From positions 1-64,000 of the forward strand of contig NZ_CANPVT010000038.1 in NCBI RefSeq assembly GCF_947581735.1: DNA of 64,000 nt. Reading direction: 5' to 3'. Shown here in pieces: positions 27,601 through 35,081 of the stretch. The translations under genes and the position numbers were made by a program. Within the stretch, counting starts at the first letter, position 1; each line of letters begins with the position of its first letter. This DNA is from Candidatus Palauibacter soopunensis (GTDB lineage Bacteria > Gemmatimonadota > Gemmatimonadetes > Palauibacterales > Palauibacteraceae). The notes under the pieces are model-generated. The model saw only the letters and a program-made list of their open reading frames with translations, had not been told where the DNA came from and ran no database searches.

Positions 27601-27948
27601 CAGCTCTCCGCAGCGGAGGACCTGGTCGAAGGCGCGGACGAGGCGCCCGAGGGACTGGAAGACGAGCTCGAGGCGATCGAGGAGGAGATCGACGAGATCC
27701 GCGACGAGCTGGGGGACGCGCGCCGGAACGCCGGGGTCGCGAACGCGATCCAGGGTTCATCGACGGTCCCGACCGCGGACCACCTGTGGCAGGTCGACGA
27801 GGTCTGGAACGTGATGCCGGAGCTGCTGGACCGGCTCAACACGCTCATCGAAACGCGCGTGCCGGCGCTGAACGCGCAGTTGTACGCGGAAGGCGTGCGG
27901 CCGTCCCCGGGTGAGCCGATCCGGTTGCCGGACCGGCCGGGCGGCTGA
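24643..27948 (+). CDS. Secreted VPS10/sialidase-like BNR propeller protein
   Basis: A 1101-residue exported protein with a signal peptide ending near AAAQS. At least nine BNR/Asp-box motifs (STDGGNTW, TTDGGESW, TVDGGDNW, STDRGETW, SRDYGMSW, TRDDGETW, SEDYGQSW, SVDRGENW and similar) build propeller blades across residues 40-760, as in the sortilin/VPS10 and glycosyl-hydrolase-like families. A long Asp/Glu/Gly linker at about residues 820-865 separates a beta-rich C-terminal domain with a Gly run and a Glu-rich coiled region (about 985-1030). No catalytic sialidase Arg triad can be assigned by eye, so binding or peptide-related function is as likely as glycosidase activity. Confidence 0.88.
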   Translation: MKAARVLALSAVGFLFGATTGVPVAAAQSALETAISHLEYREIGPALMGGRIADLDVVEAKPQIFYLGTATGGLWKTENHGTSWTPLFDDQPTSSIGDVTLHQANPNLVWVGTGEPQNRQSSPWGNGVYKSTDGGNTWMHMGLEATKHIARILIHPRNPDVVHVAAMGDLWGSNPERGVFRTTDGGESWEKVLYVDDHTGAIDLAMDPADPNTIFAAMYQRQRTGWGFNGGGPGSGLYRTVDGGDNWTELTDGLPGGDKGRIGIDIYRQDGNLIYALVEADPRRPGQGFGGGGGGPRQGGLFRSTDRGETWEKVSDTNPRPMYYSQVRIDPSNPDRIYVLGTQLSISDDGGRTFRNDGAVQIHVDHHQLWINPEDPDHLILGSDGGVAASWDGAAHWRMFDNIALGQFYTIGHDMRTPYAVCGGLQDNDAWCGPSNTRSFHGIRHQDWYETAYGDGFFTIVDPTDSTIVYSESQGGNMNRYDLTTGEKIPMRPIVGPRADGDTTKAYRYNWNSPLLLSPHDPATVYLGANYLLRSRDYGMSWEEVGGLDLTKQIDREELEIMGVPGSESQMSLNDGISTYGNLTSVEESVLAPGLIYAGTDDGNLQVTRDDGETWENVVDRIPGLPERTYVSRVEPSHHVEGRVYATFDGHRNGDYAPYAYVSEDYGQSWRAIANGLPDLWSVNVIVEHHRSPNLLFIGNEVGVFVSVDRGENWVQLKNNLPTVPVDDILVHPRENDLIVGTHGRSAWILADVAPLEALSEGMLADAGRVFGDRSIMWTERGDWPFYGATYSAPNPPRGARIRYYLRDAPAEDMTVDDAGEDADGDDGNDEGDDGEGDDDGGGPDDEGAGEDGDDGADSFALKISDASGVHVRTLEAPAEAGVNEVIWDWRHDRPYEPEGGGPGGGGGGGFFFGGAQQGPIVLPGTYTVSMDVGGETFSAEVEVVAEPRRPMSRTDRMARQEALMSLHAMAGPIYEAGQALDALEEQLSAAEDLVEGADEAPEGLEDELEAIEEEIDEIRDELGDARRNAGVANAIQGSSTVPTADHLWQVDEVWNVMPELLDRLNTLIETRVPALNAQLYAEGVRPSPGEPIRLPDRPGG

Positions 27949-27985
27949 CGGGCGGCGGACCCACGGCACGGTTAGATTGCGGCCC

Positions 27986-29440
27986 ATGCAACGAATGAAG
28001 AGACCGGGAATGAAATCGGGCATCACGGGGCTGCCGGCGCCGGTGCTTGCCCTCGGGCTGGCCGTCGTGGCGGTGTCCGCGTCGGACGGGCCCGTGCCGC
28101 CGGGACTCGGCACTGTCTTCACGCCAGCCTCGCGGGTCGAGCAGTCCGCGCAGTCCGCGGCCACGGTCGTTCGGGTGCCGATCTCCGGCACGATCGAACT
28201 CGGCGTGGCCCCGTTCGTGGCGCGTGCGCTCTCGGAAGCCGCGGAGTCCGGGGCGCCCGCCGTGATCATCGAACTCGACACGCCCGGGGGCCGGGTCGAC
28301 GCGGCGTGGAAGATCATCGACGACCTGCGCGACGCGGAGGTCCCGACCTACGCCTACGTGAACCGTCGCGCCCTTTCGGCGGGCGCGATGATCGCGCTCG
28401 CGACGGACCGGATCTACATGCGGCCGGGCTCCACCATCGGCGCGGCCACCCCTGTCACCGGCGAGGGCGAGAAGGCTCCGGAGAAGATGGTGAGCGCGAT
28501 GCGCTCCGAGTTCCGCGCGCTGGCCGAGGAGCGGGGGCTCGATCCGCTGGTCGCGGAGGCGATGGTGGACGAGAGCATCGAGGTCCCCGGCGTGAGCGAA
28601 GCCGGCAGGCTGCTCACCCTCACGACGGATGAGGCCACCGCGCTCGGCGTCGCGGACGCCGAGGTCCGTGACCTCATCGAACTCCTCGAGGTCATGCGGC
28701 TTCCGGCCGCCCCGGTGCGGGAAGTCCAGCCCAACTGGGCAGAAGCGATCGTCCGCTTCCTCACGAACCCGGCGGTCGCGCCTCTCCTCCTGAGCCTGGG
28801 CTTCCTCGGACTCATCGTGGAGGTGCGGACGCCGAGTTTCGGCGTGGCGGGCGCGGTGGGACTCGCCTCGCTGGCCGCGTTCTTCGGCGCGCACCACCTC
28901 GTCCACCTCGCCGGCATCGAGGAGATCCTCCTCTTCGGCGCGGGCGCCGTGCTCATCGCGCTTGAAGTCCTCGTCATCCCCGGCTTCGGGGTCGCCGGCA
29001 TCCTGGGGACGGCGGCGATACTCGGGGCGGCCGTGATGGGCATGGTCGGCCAGGTCCCGACCTTCGACCAGGTGTTCAACGCGGCCGGGCTCGTCTCGCT
29101 CTCGATCATCCTTGTGGGGGTCGCGACGTGGGCCCTCGTGCGGCACCTGCCGCGCAGCAACCGCTTCTCCGGACTCTTCCTCCGTGACTCGACGAGCCGC
29201 GAGACGGGATATCTCTCCGTGCCGCCGCGCGAGGATCTGGTCGGAGAACGCGGCGTCACGTCCACCGACCTGCGGCCCACGGGGGTCGCGATCGTCAACG
29301 ATGAACGCATTCATGTCGTGACCGAGGGTCCCTGGCTCGAGGCCGGGACCCCCATACGCGTGCTCGAGGTCGCGAGCGGGCGAGTGCTCGTGCGCCGCGC
29401 CAAGGAGCCGTCCGAATCCGAAACCGGGAACGAGGTCTGA
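27986..29440 (+). CDS. nfeD: NfeD family membrane serine protease (long form)
   Basis: A 484-residue NfeD1b-type protein: signal or anchor helix, ClpP-class protease domain (about 50-250) with catalytic Ser131 in RRALSAGAM, four to five transmembrane helices (about 275-395), and a C-terminal OB-fold NfeD domain (about 415-475). The family works with flotillin-like proteins and cleaves membrane partners. The flotillin-like gene begins two bases after this stop, confirming the pair. ATG 27986, 27995 and 28010 are all possible starts. Confidence 0.92.
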   Translation: MQRMKRPGMKSGITGLPAPVLALGLAVVAVSASDGPVPPGLGTVFTPASRVEQSAQSAATVVRVPISGTIELGVAPFVARALSEAAESGAPAVIIELDTPGGRVDAAWKIIDDLRDAEVPTYAYVNRRALSAGAMIALATDRIYMRPGSTIGAATPVTGEGEKAPEKMVSAMRSEFRALAEERGLDPLVAEAMVDESIEVPGVSEAGRLLTLTTDEATALGVADAEVRDLIELLEVMRLPAAPVREVQPNWAEAIVRFLTNPAVAPLLLSLGFLGLIVEVRTPSFGVAGAVGLASLAAFFGAHHLVHLAGIEEILLFGAGAVLIALEVLVIPGFGVAGILGTAAILGAAVMGMVGQVPTFDQVFNAAGLVSLSIILVGVATWALVRHLPRSNRFSGLFLRDSTSRETGYLSVPPREDLVGERGVTSTDLRPTGVAIVNDERIHVVTEGPWLEAGTPIRVLEVASGRVLVRRAKEPSESETGNEV

Positions 29441-29442
29441 AT

Positions 29443-30429
29443 ATGCTGCAGGATCTTGCGGGAAGCGGGATCATCCTTCTCATCGCCGTCGCGCTCGGCC
29501 TCCTCATTCTGTCGTGGATCGTGCCGATCCGACTGTGGGTTACGGCGATCGCGTCGGGGGTCCGGGTGGGCCTCGGCAGCCTGGTGGGGATGCGCCTGAG
29601 GAAGATCCCTCCGCCGCGGATCGTCTATCCGCTCATCAGCTCCTACAAGGCGGGGCTTCCGCTCCACACGAACGAACTGGAATCGCATTTCCTCGCGGGC
29701 GGCGACGTGGAGCGGGTCGTGAACGCGCTCATCTCGGCGGACAAGGCGCAGATCGAACTGCCGTTCCGGCAGGCGGCCGCGATCGACCTCGCGGGACGGG
29801 ACGTGCTCGACGCGGTACAGGTCTCCGTCAACCCGCGCGTCATCCAGACGCCGAAGGTCGCCGCCATGGCGAAGGACGGGATCCAGCTCATCGCGACGGC
29901 GCGCGTGACGGTGCGGGCCAACATCAACCGCCTCGTCGGCGGGGCGGGGGAGGAGACGATCCTCGCGCGCGTCGGCGAAGGGATCGTGTCCACGATCGGG
30001 TCGGCTTCGTCCCACAAGGCCGTGCTCGAGAACCCGGACAACATCTCGAAGACCGTGCTCGCGAAGGGGCTCGACTCCGGGACCGCGTTCGAGATCCTCT
30101 CCATCGACATCGCCGACGTCGACGTGGGGAAGAACATCGGCGCCGAACTGCAGACGGACCAGGCGGAAGCGGACAAGCGGATCGCGCAGGCGAAGGCCGA
30201 GGAGCGGCGGGCCATGGCGGTCGCGTCGGAGCAGGAGAACCGGGCGCTCGTCGAGCAGATGCAGGCCGAAGTCGTGAAGGCCGAGGCGGAGGTCCCCCTC
30301 GCGATGGCCGAGGCGTTCCGCGAGGGCAACCTCGGCATCATGGACTACATGAAGTACCGCAACATCCAGAGCGATACGCAGATGCGCAGATCGATCGCGA
30401 AGCCGCCGGAAGGCGATAAGGACGCCTGA
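29443..30429 (+). CDS. floA: Flotillin-like protein FloA
   Basis: A 328-residue FloA/YqfA protein: a membrane hairpin at residues 8-30, then a PHB-like domain ([38 protein letters not shown]) and an Ala/Glu-rich helical segment ([17 protein letters not shown]). It scaffolds membrane microdomains. It is coupled to nfeD upstream and its stop overlaps the next start by one base (TGATG). Confidence 0.95.
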   Translation: MLQDLAGSGIILLIAVALGLLILSWIVPIRLWVTAIASGVRVGLGSLVGMRLRKIPPPRIVYPLISSYKAGLPLHTNELESHFLAGGDVERVVNALISADKAQIELPFRQAAAIDLAGRDVLDAVQVSVNPRVIQTPKVAAMAKDGIQLIATARVTVRANINRLVGGAGEETILARVGEGIVSTIGSASSHKAVLENPDNISKTVLAKGLDSGTAFEILSIDIADVDVGKNIGAELQTDQAEADKRIAQAKAEERRAMAVASEQENRALVEQMQAEVVKAEAEVPLAMAEAFREGNLGIMDYMKYRNIQSDTQMRRSIAKPPEGDKDA

Positions 30430-31046
30430 TGCCCGATCTCGAGGGGGCGCTGCCCCTCATCCTGCTGATGATCTTCCTCTGGGTGCGCAGCATCGGCGCC
30501 GCGATGAAGAGGAACCGGCAGCGGCAGGAACAGGCGCTCGAGCAGGCCGGGGAGACCCCCGAGTTCGAGGTCGAGCCGTCGCTCGCCGAGGTCGCCCAGC
30601 CCGCCGGAGGAGAAGCGCCGCCTCCGGCGCGGCGTCCGACCCTGCGCGACCAGTTGCGCGACATGGGCCGCCAGCTCGAGCAGCAGATGCAGCAGGCCGC
30701 GGAGGAGGGCCGGCCGGGCAGCATGGTCGGCCACGTGGACCCGGAGGAGGCCCCCGAGCCCCCTCCGTTCATCCGGCCGGCTCCGGCACCCGCTCCGCGA
30801 CCGGTGACGAGTGCGCCCGCGCCGGCGGCTCCTGGGCGCGAAAGCCGGCGGCGACCGCCGCCCGGGCTCGCGGCGTCGAGTCCGCTCCGTGAACCGCAAG
30901 GGTCCGTGACGGCAAGCCGGCGTGCCTCGACTCGGCAGGGCGGTCCGCTGGAACGTCTCGAGCGCTACCCCTCGCTCGCTCGCGCTGTGATTCTGTCCGA
31001 GATCCTCGGCCGGCCGCCGGGTCTGTCCGACGACCGGGAAGTCTGA
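30429..31046 (+). CDS. Single-pass membrane protein of unknown function behind floA
   Basis: A 205-residue protein with an N-terminal helix (LPLILLMIFLWVRSIGAAM), then a charged helical region rich in Gln/Glu (QRQEQALEQAG; DMGRQLEQQMQQAAEEG), a Pro/Ala-rich linker, and a short conserved-looking tail LARAVILSEILGRPPG. No family is recognised. Direct coupling to floA suggests an accessory role in the flotillin-NfeD system. Confidence 0.75.
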   Translation: MPDLEGALPLILLMIFLWVRSIGAAMKRNRQRQEQALEQAGETPEFEVEPSLAEVAQPAGGEAPPPARRPTLRDQLRDMGRQLEQQMQQAAEEGRPGSMVGHVDPEEAPEPPPFIRPAPAPAPRPVTSAPAPAAPGRESRRRPPPGLAASSPLREPQGSVTASRRASTRQGGPLERLERYPSLARAVILSEILGRPPGLSDDREV

Positions 31047-31070
31047 ATCGGGCCGAGCAGGCCCGCCACA

Positions 31071-31835
31071 CTACCTGCTGTGCAGGGCGAAGGCGGCTCC
31101 CTGCGGGTCGATGCCCTGCAGGATGAACTCGCCGCCGGGGACTTCCATCGGCCCCATGACGACCGACCCGCCCAGCTCCTTCACGAGTTCGGCCGAGGCG
31201 TGCACGTCGGACACGAGGATGTAGAGCCCCCAGCACGGCGGCGGCATGTCGTCGCTCCGGTTCATCATGCCGCCCAGCTCCTTGCCGTCGCGCCCGTACA
31301 TCTGGTAGATGCCGGCCTCGCCCATGTCCATCGCCGTCGTCTTCTCCCAGCCGAACAGGTCGGCGTAGAACGACCAGGCCGCGTCGAGGTCGCCGGCGAC
31401 CAACTCGTGCCAGGAGAACTCTCCGAGGGTGGGCGGCCCATCGTGCCCGGGCGTCTCGTCTGAAGGCTGGTAGGCCGTGAACACCGCGCCGCCGGGATCC
31501 CTGAGGACCGCGATATGGCCGACGTCGGGGATCTCCATGCGGTGGATCACGCCGCCTCCGAGCCCCTCCGCCTTTGCCACCGTCGCGTCCACATTCGGCG
31601 TCGACACGTACGGTAGCCAGTGGGCCGGGGCCCCGCCGGCGAGGGCGTCGTCCGGAAGCTGCATCACGCCGCCGATGGGGGTGCCGTTGTTGTTCCAGGT
31701 GATGTAGGGCGGGCCTTCGCCCTGCCATGTTCCGGTCTCCCAGCCGACGATCCGCCGGTAGAAATCCTGCGCGCCATCGAGGTCCGTGGTGAGAAGCTCG
31801 TACCAGCAGAAGCGGCCGAGCGGCGTGTCAGACAT
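31071..31835 (-). CDS. Two-domain VOC (glyoxalase-like) protein
   Basis: A 254-residue protein with two VOC modules: residues 5-125 (GRFCWYELLTTDLDGAQDFY, closing with DPGGAVFTAYQP) and 137-252 (GEFSWHELVAGDLDAAWSFY, closing with DPQGAAFALH). Such duplicated VOC proteins (including hydroxylase-like and 27 kDa antigen CFP30B types) bind metal and small molecules; the reaction is unknown. It lies 29 bp behind a small gene on the same strand. Confidence 0.88.
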   Translation of the reverse strand: MSDTPLGRFCWYELLTTDLDGAQDFYRRIVGWETGTWQGEGPPYITWNNNGTPIGGVMQLPDDALAGGAPAHWLPYVSTPNVDATVAKAEGLGGGVIHRMEIPDVGHIAVLRDPGGAVFTAYQPSDETPGHDGPPTLGEFSWHELVAGDLDAAWSFYADLFGWEKTTAMDMGEAGIYQMYGRDGKELGGMMNRSDDMPPPCWGLYILVSDVHASAELVKELGGSVVMGPMEVPGGEFILQGIDPQGAAFALHSR

Positions 31836-31864
31836 CGCGTGTCTCCTGTGGGTTGGACAGTGGT

Positions 31865-32161
31865 TCAGTCATGGTCGTCGAGGAAGGGCGATTTCTTCCT
31901 CCGCGGTTCGTAGGTCTCCCCGAAGGGCGAGGCGGGTGAAACGCCGCGATCGGCTCCCGCCTCCGGCGTCGCGGCGCCGAGTATGGACTGGAGTTCCTGC
32001 TCGCTGAGTTCGAACGGGTCGTCCCCGGCGTAGAGGGGAGGACGTACGCGGTGCGGCGTGCCCGGGTTTCCCGGCAGGGGCTCGAACCGCCATTCGGACC
32101 GGGAGGCGACGCGCACCTCCCAGCGATTCCCGTGGCGGTCGGAGAACTTTCGATGGCTCAC
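31865..32161 (-). CDS. Small protein coupled to SURF1
   Basis: A 98-residue protein starting with GTG 32161, which overlaps the SURF1 stop as GTGA. It begins MSHRKFSDRHGNRWEVRV, with an aromatic patch (SEWRFEPLPG), and ends in a basic/acidic tail. No family is recognised. The coupling suggests shared expression with SURF1. Confidence 0.65.
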   Translation of the reverse strand: MSHRKFSDRHGNRWEVRVASRSEWRFEPLPGNPGTPHRVRPPLYAGDDPFELSEQELQSILGAATPEAGADRGVSPASPFGETYEPRRKKSPFLDDHD

Positions 32162-32928
32162 GATCGCTTCCTTTCGGAGGGGGACTTCCGGCCGCCTGAG
32201 GAGCGGAGCAGAATCGCGGTCCCGCCCAGCCCGATGACGGCGAACGCGAACCACTGGATCGCGTAGGACAGGTGCGGGCCGGCGTCGGTCTCGAGCGCGC
32301 GGGCGGGACGCAGGACGCCGCCCGGGGGAGGGTCGTCCGCGCGCAGGACATGGGGAGAGGGGTCCAGGTCGGTCTGTTTACGGATGAGGGCCAGGTCGAG
32401 CCCCGCGATGGCGAGGTGCTGGGCTCCGGCGATCTCAGGCCGGAGCGGTTGTCCGCCGCGGCCATCCCGCGAGGACACGAAGACCCCCTCGACCTCGCTC
32501 GGCGCGCGCGCCTCCGAGGCGTCGCCGGGTGAACCCGTCCAGCCGGACGCGAGGTCGGGGCGCAGGCCGTCGGGCGCGGGCAGCCAGCCGCGCAGGACCA
32601 TCACGACCGGCCCGGCGTCGCCGCCGACGAGGAACGGGGTCAGCACCTCCGCGCCGGCCCGCCCGTCCAGGGTGCGGCTGCGGAGGATGACTTCGCCGGC
32701 CCGGTCCCACCGGCCGGCGAGCCGCGCGCGGCGGCCGATGAGGCCCGCCGTATCGGGAGGCACGTCGCCGGGGCCGAGCCACTCGAGCCGCGGGGCGTCG
32801 GCGCGCTCGGCGCGCGCGCGCACCCCCGCGCTCCGTTCCCCGTGCCGGTCGAGTTGCCAGAACCCGAGGCGGACAAAAAGCGCCCCCAGGGCCAGGGCCA
32901 CGGCGCACAGCAGAATCCTTCGGTTCAT
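32158..32928 (-). CDS. SURF1 family protein
   Basis: A 256-residue SURF1-like protein, a factor for heme a insertion and cytochrome c oxidase assembly. It has an N-terminal helix ending in FVRLGFWQLDRH (the family FWQLxR motif), a periplasmic domain with VMVLRGWLPAPDG (the V-x-RGW-P pattern), and a C-terminal helix preceded by PHLSYAIQWFAFA, the conserved H-YA-QWF motif. Oxidase subunit genes are not in the window. It is divergent from the acyl-CoA ligase gene. Confidence 0.9.
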   Translation of the reverse strand: MNRRILLCAVALALGALFVRLGFWQLDRHGERSAGVRARAERADAPRLEWLGPGDVPPDTAGLIGRRARLAGRWDRAGEVILRSRTLDGRAGAEVLTPFLVGGDAGPVVMVLRGWLPAPDGLRPDLASGWTGSPGDASEARAPSEVEGVFVSSRDGRGGQPLRPEIAGAQHLAIAGLDLALIRKQTDLDPSPHVLRADDPPPGGVLRPARALETDAGPHLSYAIQWFAFAVIGLGGTAILLRSSGGRKSPSERKRS

Positions 32929-33030
32929 GGTCACGGCACACGAGTCTATCCGCTCGAGCTGGTGAACGCAGCCGCGCGCGGGTTGGCGGCCGCCTTGCCG
33001 CGCCGCCGCCGATTCGCCGATCTTCCGGCG

Positions 33031-34614
33031 ATGATCTTCCAGAGTCCCCATCCCCCGATCACCGTGCCGGAGCAGTCGTTCTCCGATTACCTCCTGGGCT
33101 CCCTCGGGGAGCGCCGGGACAAACCCGCGTTCATCGAAGGGCCGAGCGGCCGGGTGGTGACGTACGGTCAACTCCGGGATCAGGCGCGCGCCGCTGCACG
33201 AGGCCTCGCGACCCGCGGACTGGGGCGCGGAGGCGTCGTGGCCATCTGCAGCCCGAACCTGCCCGAGTACGCGACGGCGTTCCTCGCGGCGGGCATGGCC
33301 GGCGGCTGTAACACGACGCTCAACCCTCTCAGCACGGACGACGAACTCGTCTCCCAGTTGAACGACTCCGGCGCCCGCTGGTTCATCACCGTCCCCCCGC
33401 TTCTCGAAAGGGCGCGAGCCGTCGCGGCGCGGACGGGCATCGAAGAGATCTTCGTCTTCGGCGCGGCCGAGGGCGCCACTGCCTTCGCCGACCTCATCGC
33501 GGACGGGACGAAGGACGGGTCGGATGCGGAGCCGGCGGGCATCCGGGATTCCGCCGAGGACCTCCTCACGCTCCCGTATTCGAGCGGCACGACGGGGGTT
33601 TCGAAGGGCGTGATGCTCACGCACCGGAACCTCGTCGCGAACATCGAGCAGTTCAGCGCCATCGGTCTGGTGGAACCCGACGATGTGGTGCTCGCCGTCC
33701 TCCCCTTCTTCCACATCTACGGGATGGTCGTGGTCATGAGCGGCGCCCTGAAGGCGGGCGCGACCGTCGTCACCATGCCCCGCTTCGATCTCGAGGAGTT
33801 CCTCGGGGCGATTCAGCAGTACCGGGCCACCTGTCTCTACCTCGTTCCGCCCATCGTGCTCGGCCTTGCCAAGCACCCCGCGGTCGACGACTACGACCTC
33901 TCGTCCGTGAACTGGATCATGTCCGGGGCCGCCCCGCTGGGAGAGGAAATCGCCCTCGCCTGCCAGGACCGGATCGGGTGCCGCGTGTTCCAGGGCTACG
34001 GCCTCACGGAGGCGAGTCCCGTGACCCACGTCTGTTTCGGGGAGAGCGTCGATGCGGACAAGATCGGGACGATCGGGCCGACGATCCCGAGCACGGAGAT
34101 GATGATCGTCGATCTCGAATCCGGCGAAGCGCTGGGACCCGGCGGGGAAGGGGAGGTGTGGGTCCGCGGCCCGCAGGTGATGAAGGGATATCTCGGGAAT
34201 CCCGAGGCCACCGCGGCCACGGTCGATGCCGAGGGCTGGCTCCACACCGGGGATGTGGGGCGCGCGGACGAGGACGGATATGTGACGATCGTCGACCGGG
34301 CCAAGGAACTCATCAAGTACAAGGGTTACCAGGTGGCCCCCGCCGAGCTCGAGGATCTTCTCCTCTCCCATCCGGCCGTGGCCGACGTCGCCGTCATTCC
34401 GGTGGCGGACGAGGAAGCCGGAGAGATCCCGAAGGCGTGCGTCGTGCGGGCGGGGGACGTGAGCGGCGAGGAGATCATGCGGTACGTGGCGGAGCGGGTG
34501 GCGCCGCAGAAGAAGGTGCGCGCGGTGGAGTTCCTGGAGGAGATTCCGAAGTCGGCGTCGGGCAAGATCCTGCGGCGGTTCCTGGTGGCGCGCGAGCGGG
34601 CCGCGTCATCGTGA
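33031..34614 (+). CDS. AMP-forming acyl-CoA ligase (4-coumarate-CoA ligase-like)
   Basis: A 527-residue ANL-superfamily enzyme that activates a carboxylic acid with ATP and CoA. The P-loop is YSSGTTGVSKGVM, followed by GYGLTEASPV, WLHTGDVG, IVDRAKELIKYKGYQV and the catalytic Lys motif PKSASGKILRR. The overall pattern is closest to 4-coumarate/long-chain acid ligases. The following thioesterase overlaps it as GTGA, so a pathway for an acyl or aryl acid is likely. ATG 33031 begins the homology. Confidence 0.92.
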   Translation: MIFQSPHPPITVPEQSFSDYLLGSLGERRDKPAFIEGPSGRVVTYGQLRDQARAAARGLATRGLGRGGVVAICSPNLPEYATAFLAAGMAGGCNTTLNPLSTDDELVSQLNDSGARWFITVPPLLERARAVAARTGIEEIFVFGAAEGATAFADLIADGTKDGSDAEPAGIRDSAEDLLTLPYSSGTTGVSKGVMLTHRNLVANIEQFSAIGLVEPDDVVLAVLPFFHIYGMVVVMSGALKAGATVVTMPRFDLEEFLGAIQQYRATCLYLVPPIVLGLAKHPAVDDYDLSSVNWIMSGAAPLGEEIALACQDRIGCRVFQGYGLTEASPVTHVCFGESVDADKIGTIGPTIPSTEMMIVDLESGEALGPGGEGEVWVRGPQVMKGYLGNPEATAATVDAEGWLHTGDVGRADEDGYVTIVDRAKELIKYKGYQVAPAELEDLLLSHPAVADVAVIPVADEEAGEIPKACVVRAGDVSGEEIMRYVAERVAPQKKVRAVEFLEEIPKSASGKILRRFLVARERAASS

Positions 34615-35081
34615 GCGAGGCGCTGCAGGAAAGGTACGCCCCCGAGTCGATCTGTTTCGGCTGCGGCCCGGCGAACCCGGAGGGGCTTCGGTTGCGCAGC
34701 TTCCCCGCGACGGGCGACGGCTACGAGGTGGAGGCCGAATGGACGCCCGGGCCGAATCACCGGGCGTTCCCGGGAATGATCAATGGAGGGATCATCGGGG
34801 CCCTGCTCGACTGCCAGGGCAACTGGTGCGCCGCCTGGTACTTCATGCGGACGCGCGGCCTGGACCATCCGCCCGTCACCGTGACGGCCGAATACACGGT
34901 CCGGCTGCGGAAGCCGACACCCTCCGACGCGCCGGTGCAACTCCGAGCGCGGGTCGCCGAGGCGGGCGAGCGCAAGGTCGTGGTCGAAGCCGATCTGCTT
35001 TCCGGAGGCGAGTGCACGGCCACCTGCTCGGGGACGTTCGTGGCGATCGGAGAAAGGCACCCGGCACATGGAAGCCGCTAA
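34611..35081 (+). CDS. PaaI-type hotdog thioesterase
   Basis: A 156-residue hotdog-fold protein with the PaaI-like HRAFPGMINGGIIGALLDCQGNW helix region and a strand LDHPPVTVTAEYTVRLRKPTP. GTG 34611 overlaps the ligase stop as GTGA. It should hydrolyse an acyl-CoA, perhaps as release or proofreading for the ligase encoded before it. The Cys pair in CFGCGPAN near the N-terminus is common in this subgroup. Confidence 0.88.
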   Translation: MSEALQERYAPESICFGCGPANPEGLRLRSFPATGDGYEVEAEWTPGPNHRAFPGMINGGIIGALLDCQGNWCAAWYFMRTRGLDHPPVTVTAEYTVRLRKPTPSDAPVQLRARVAEAGERKVVVEADLLSGGECTATCSGTFVAIGERHPAHGSR

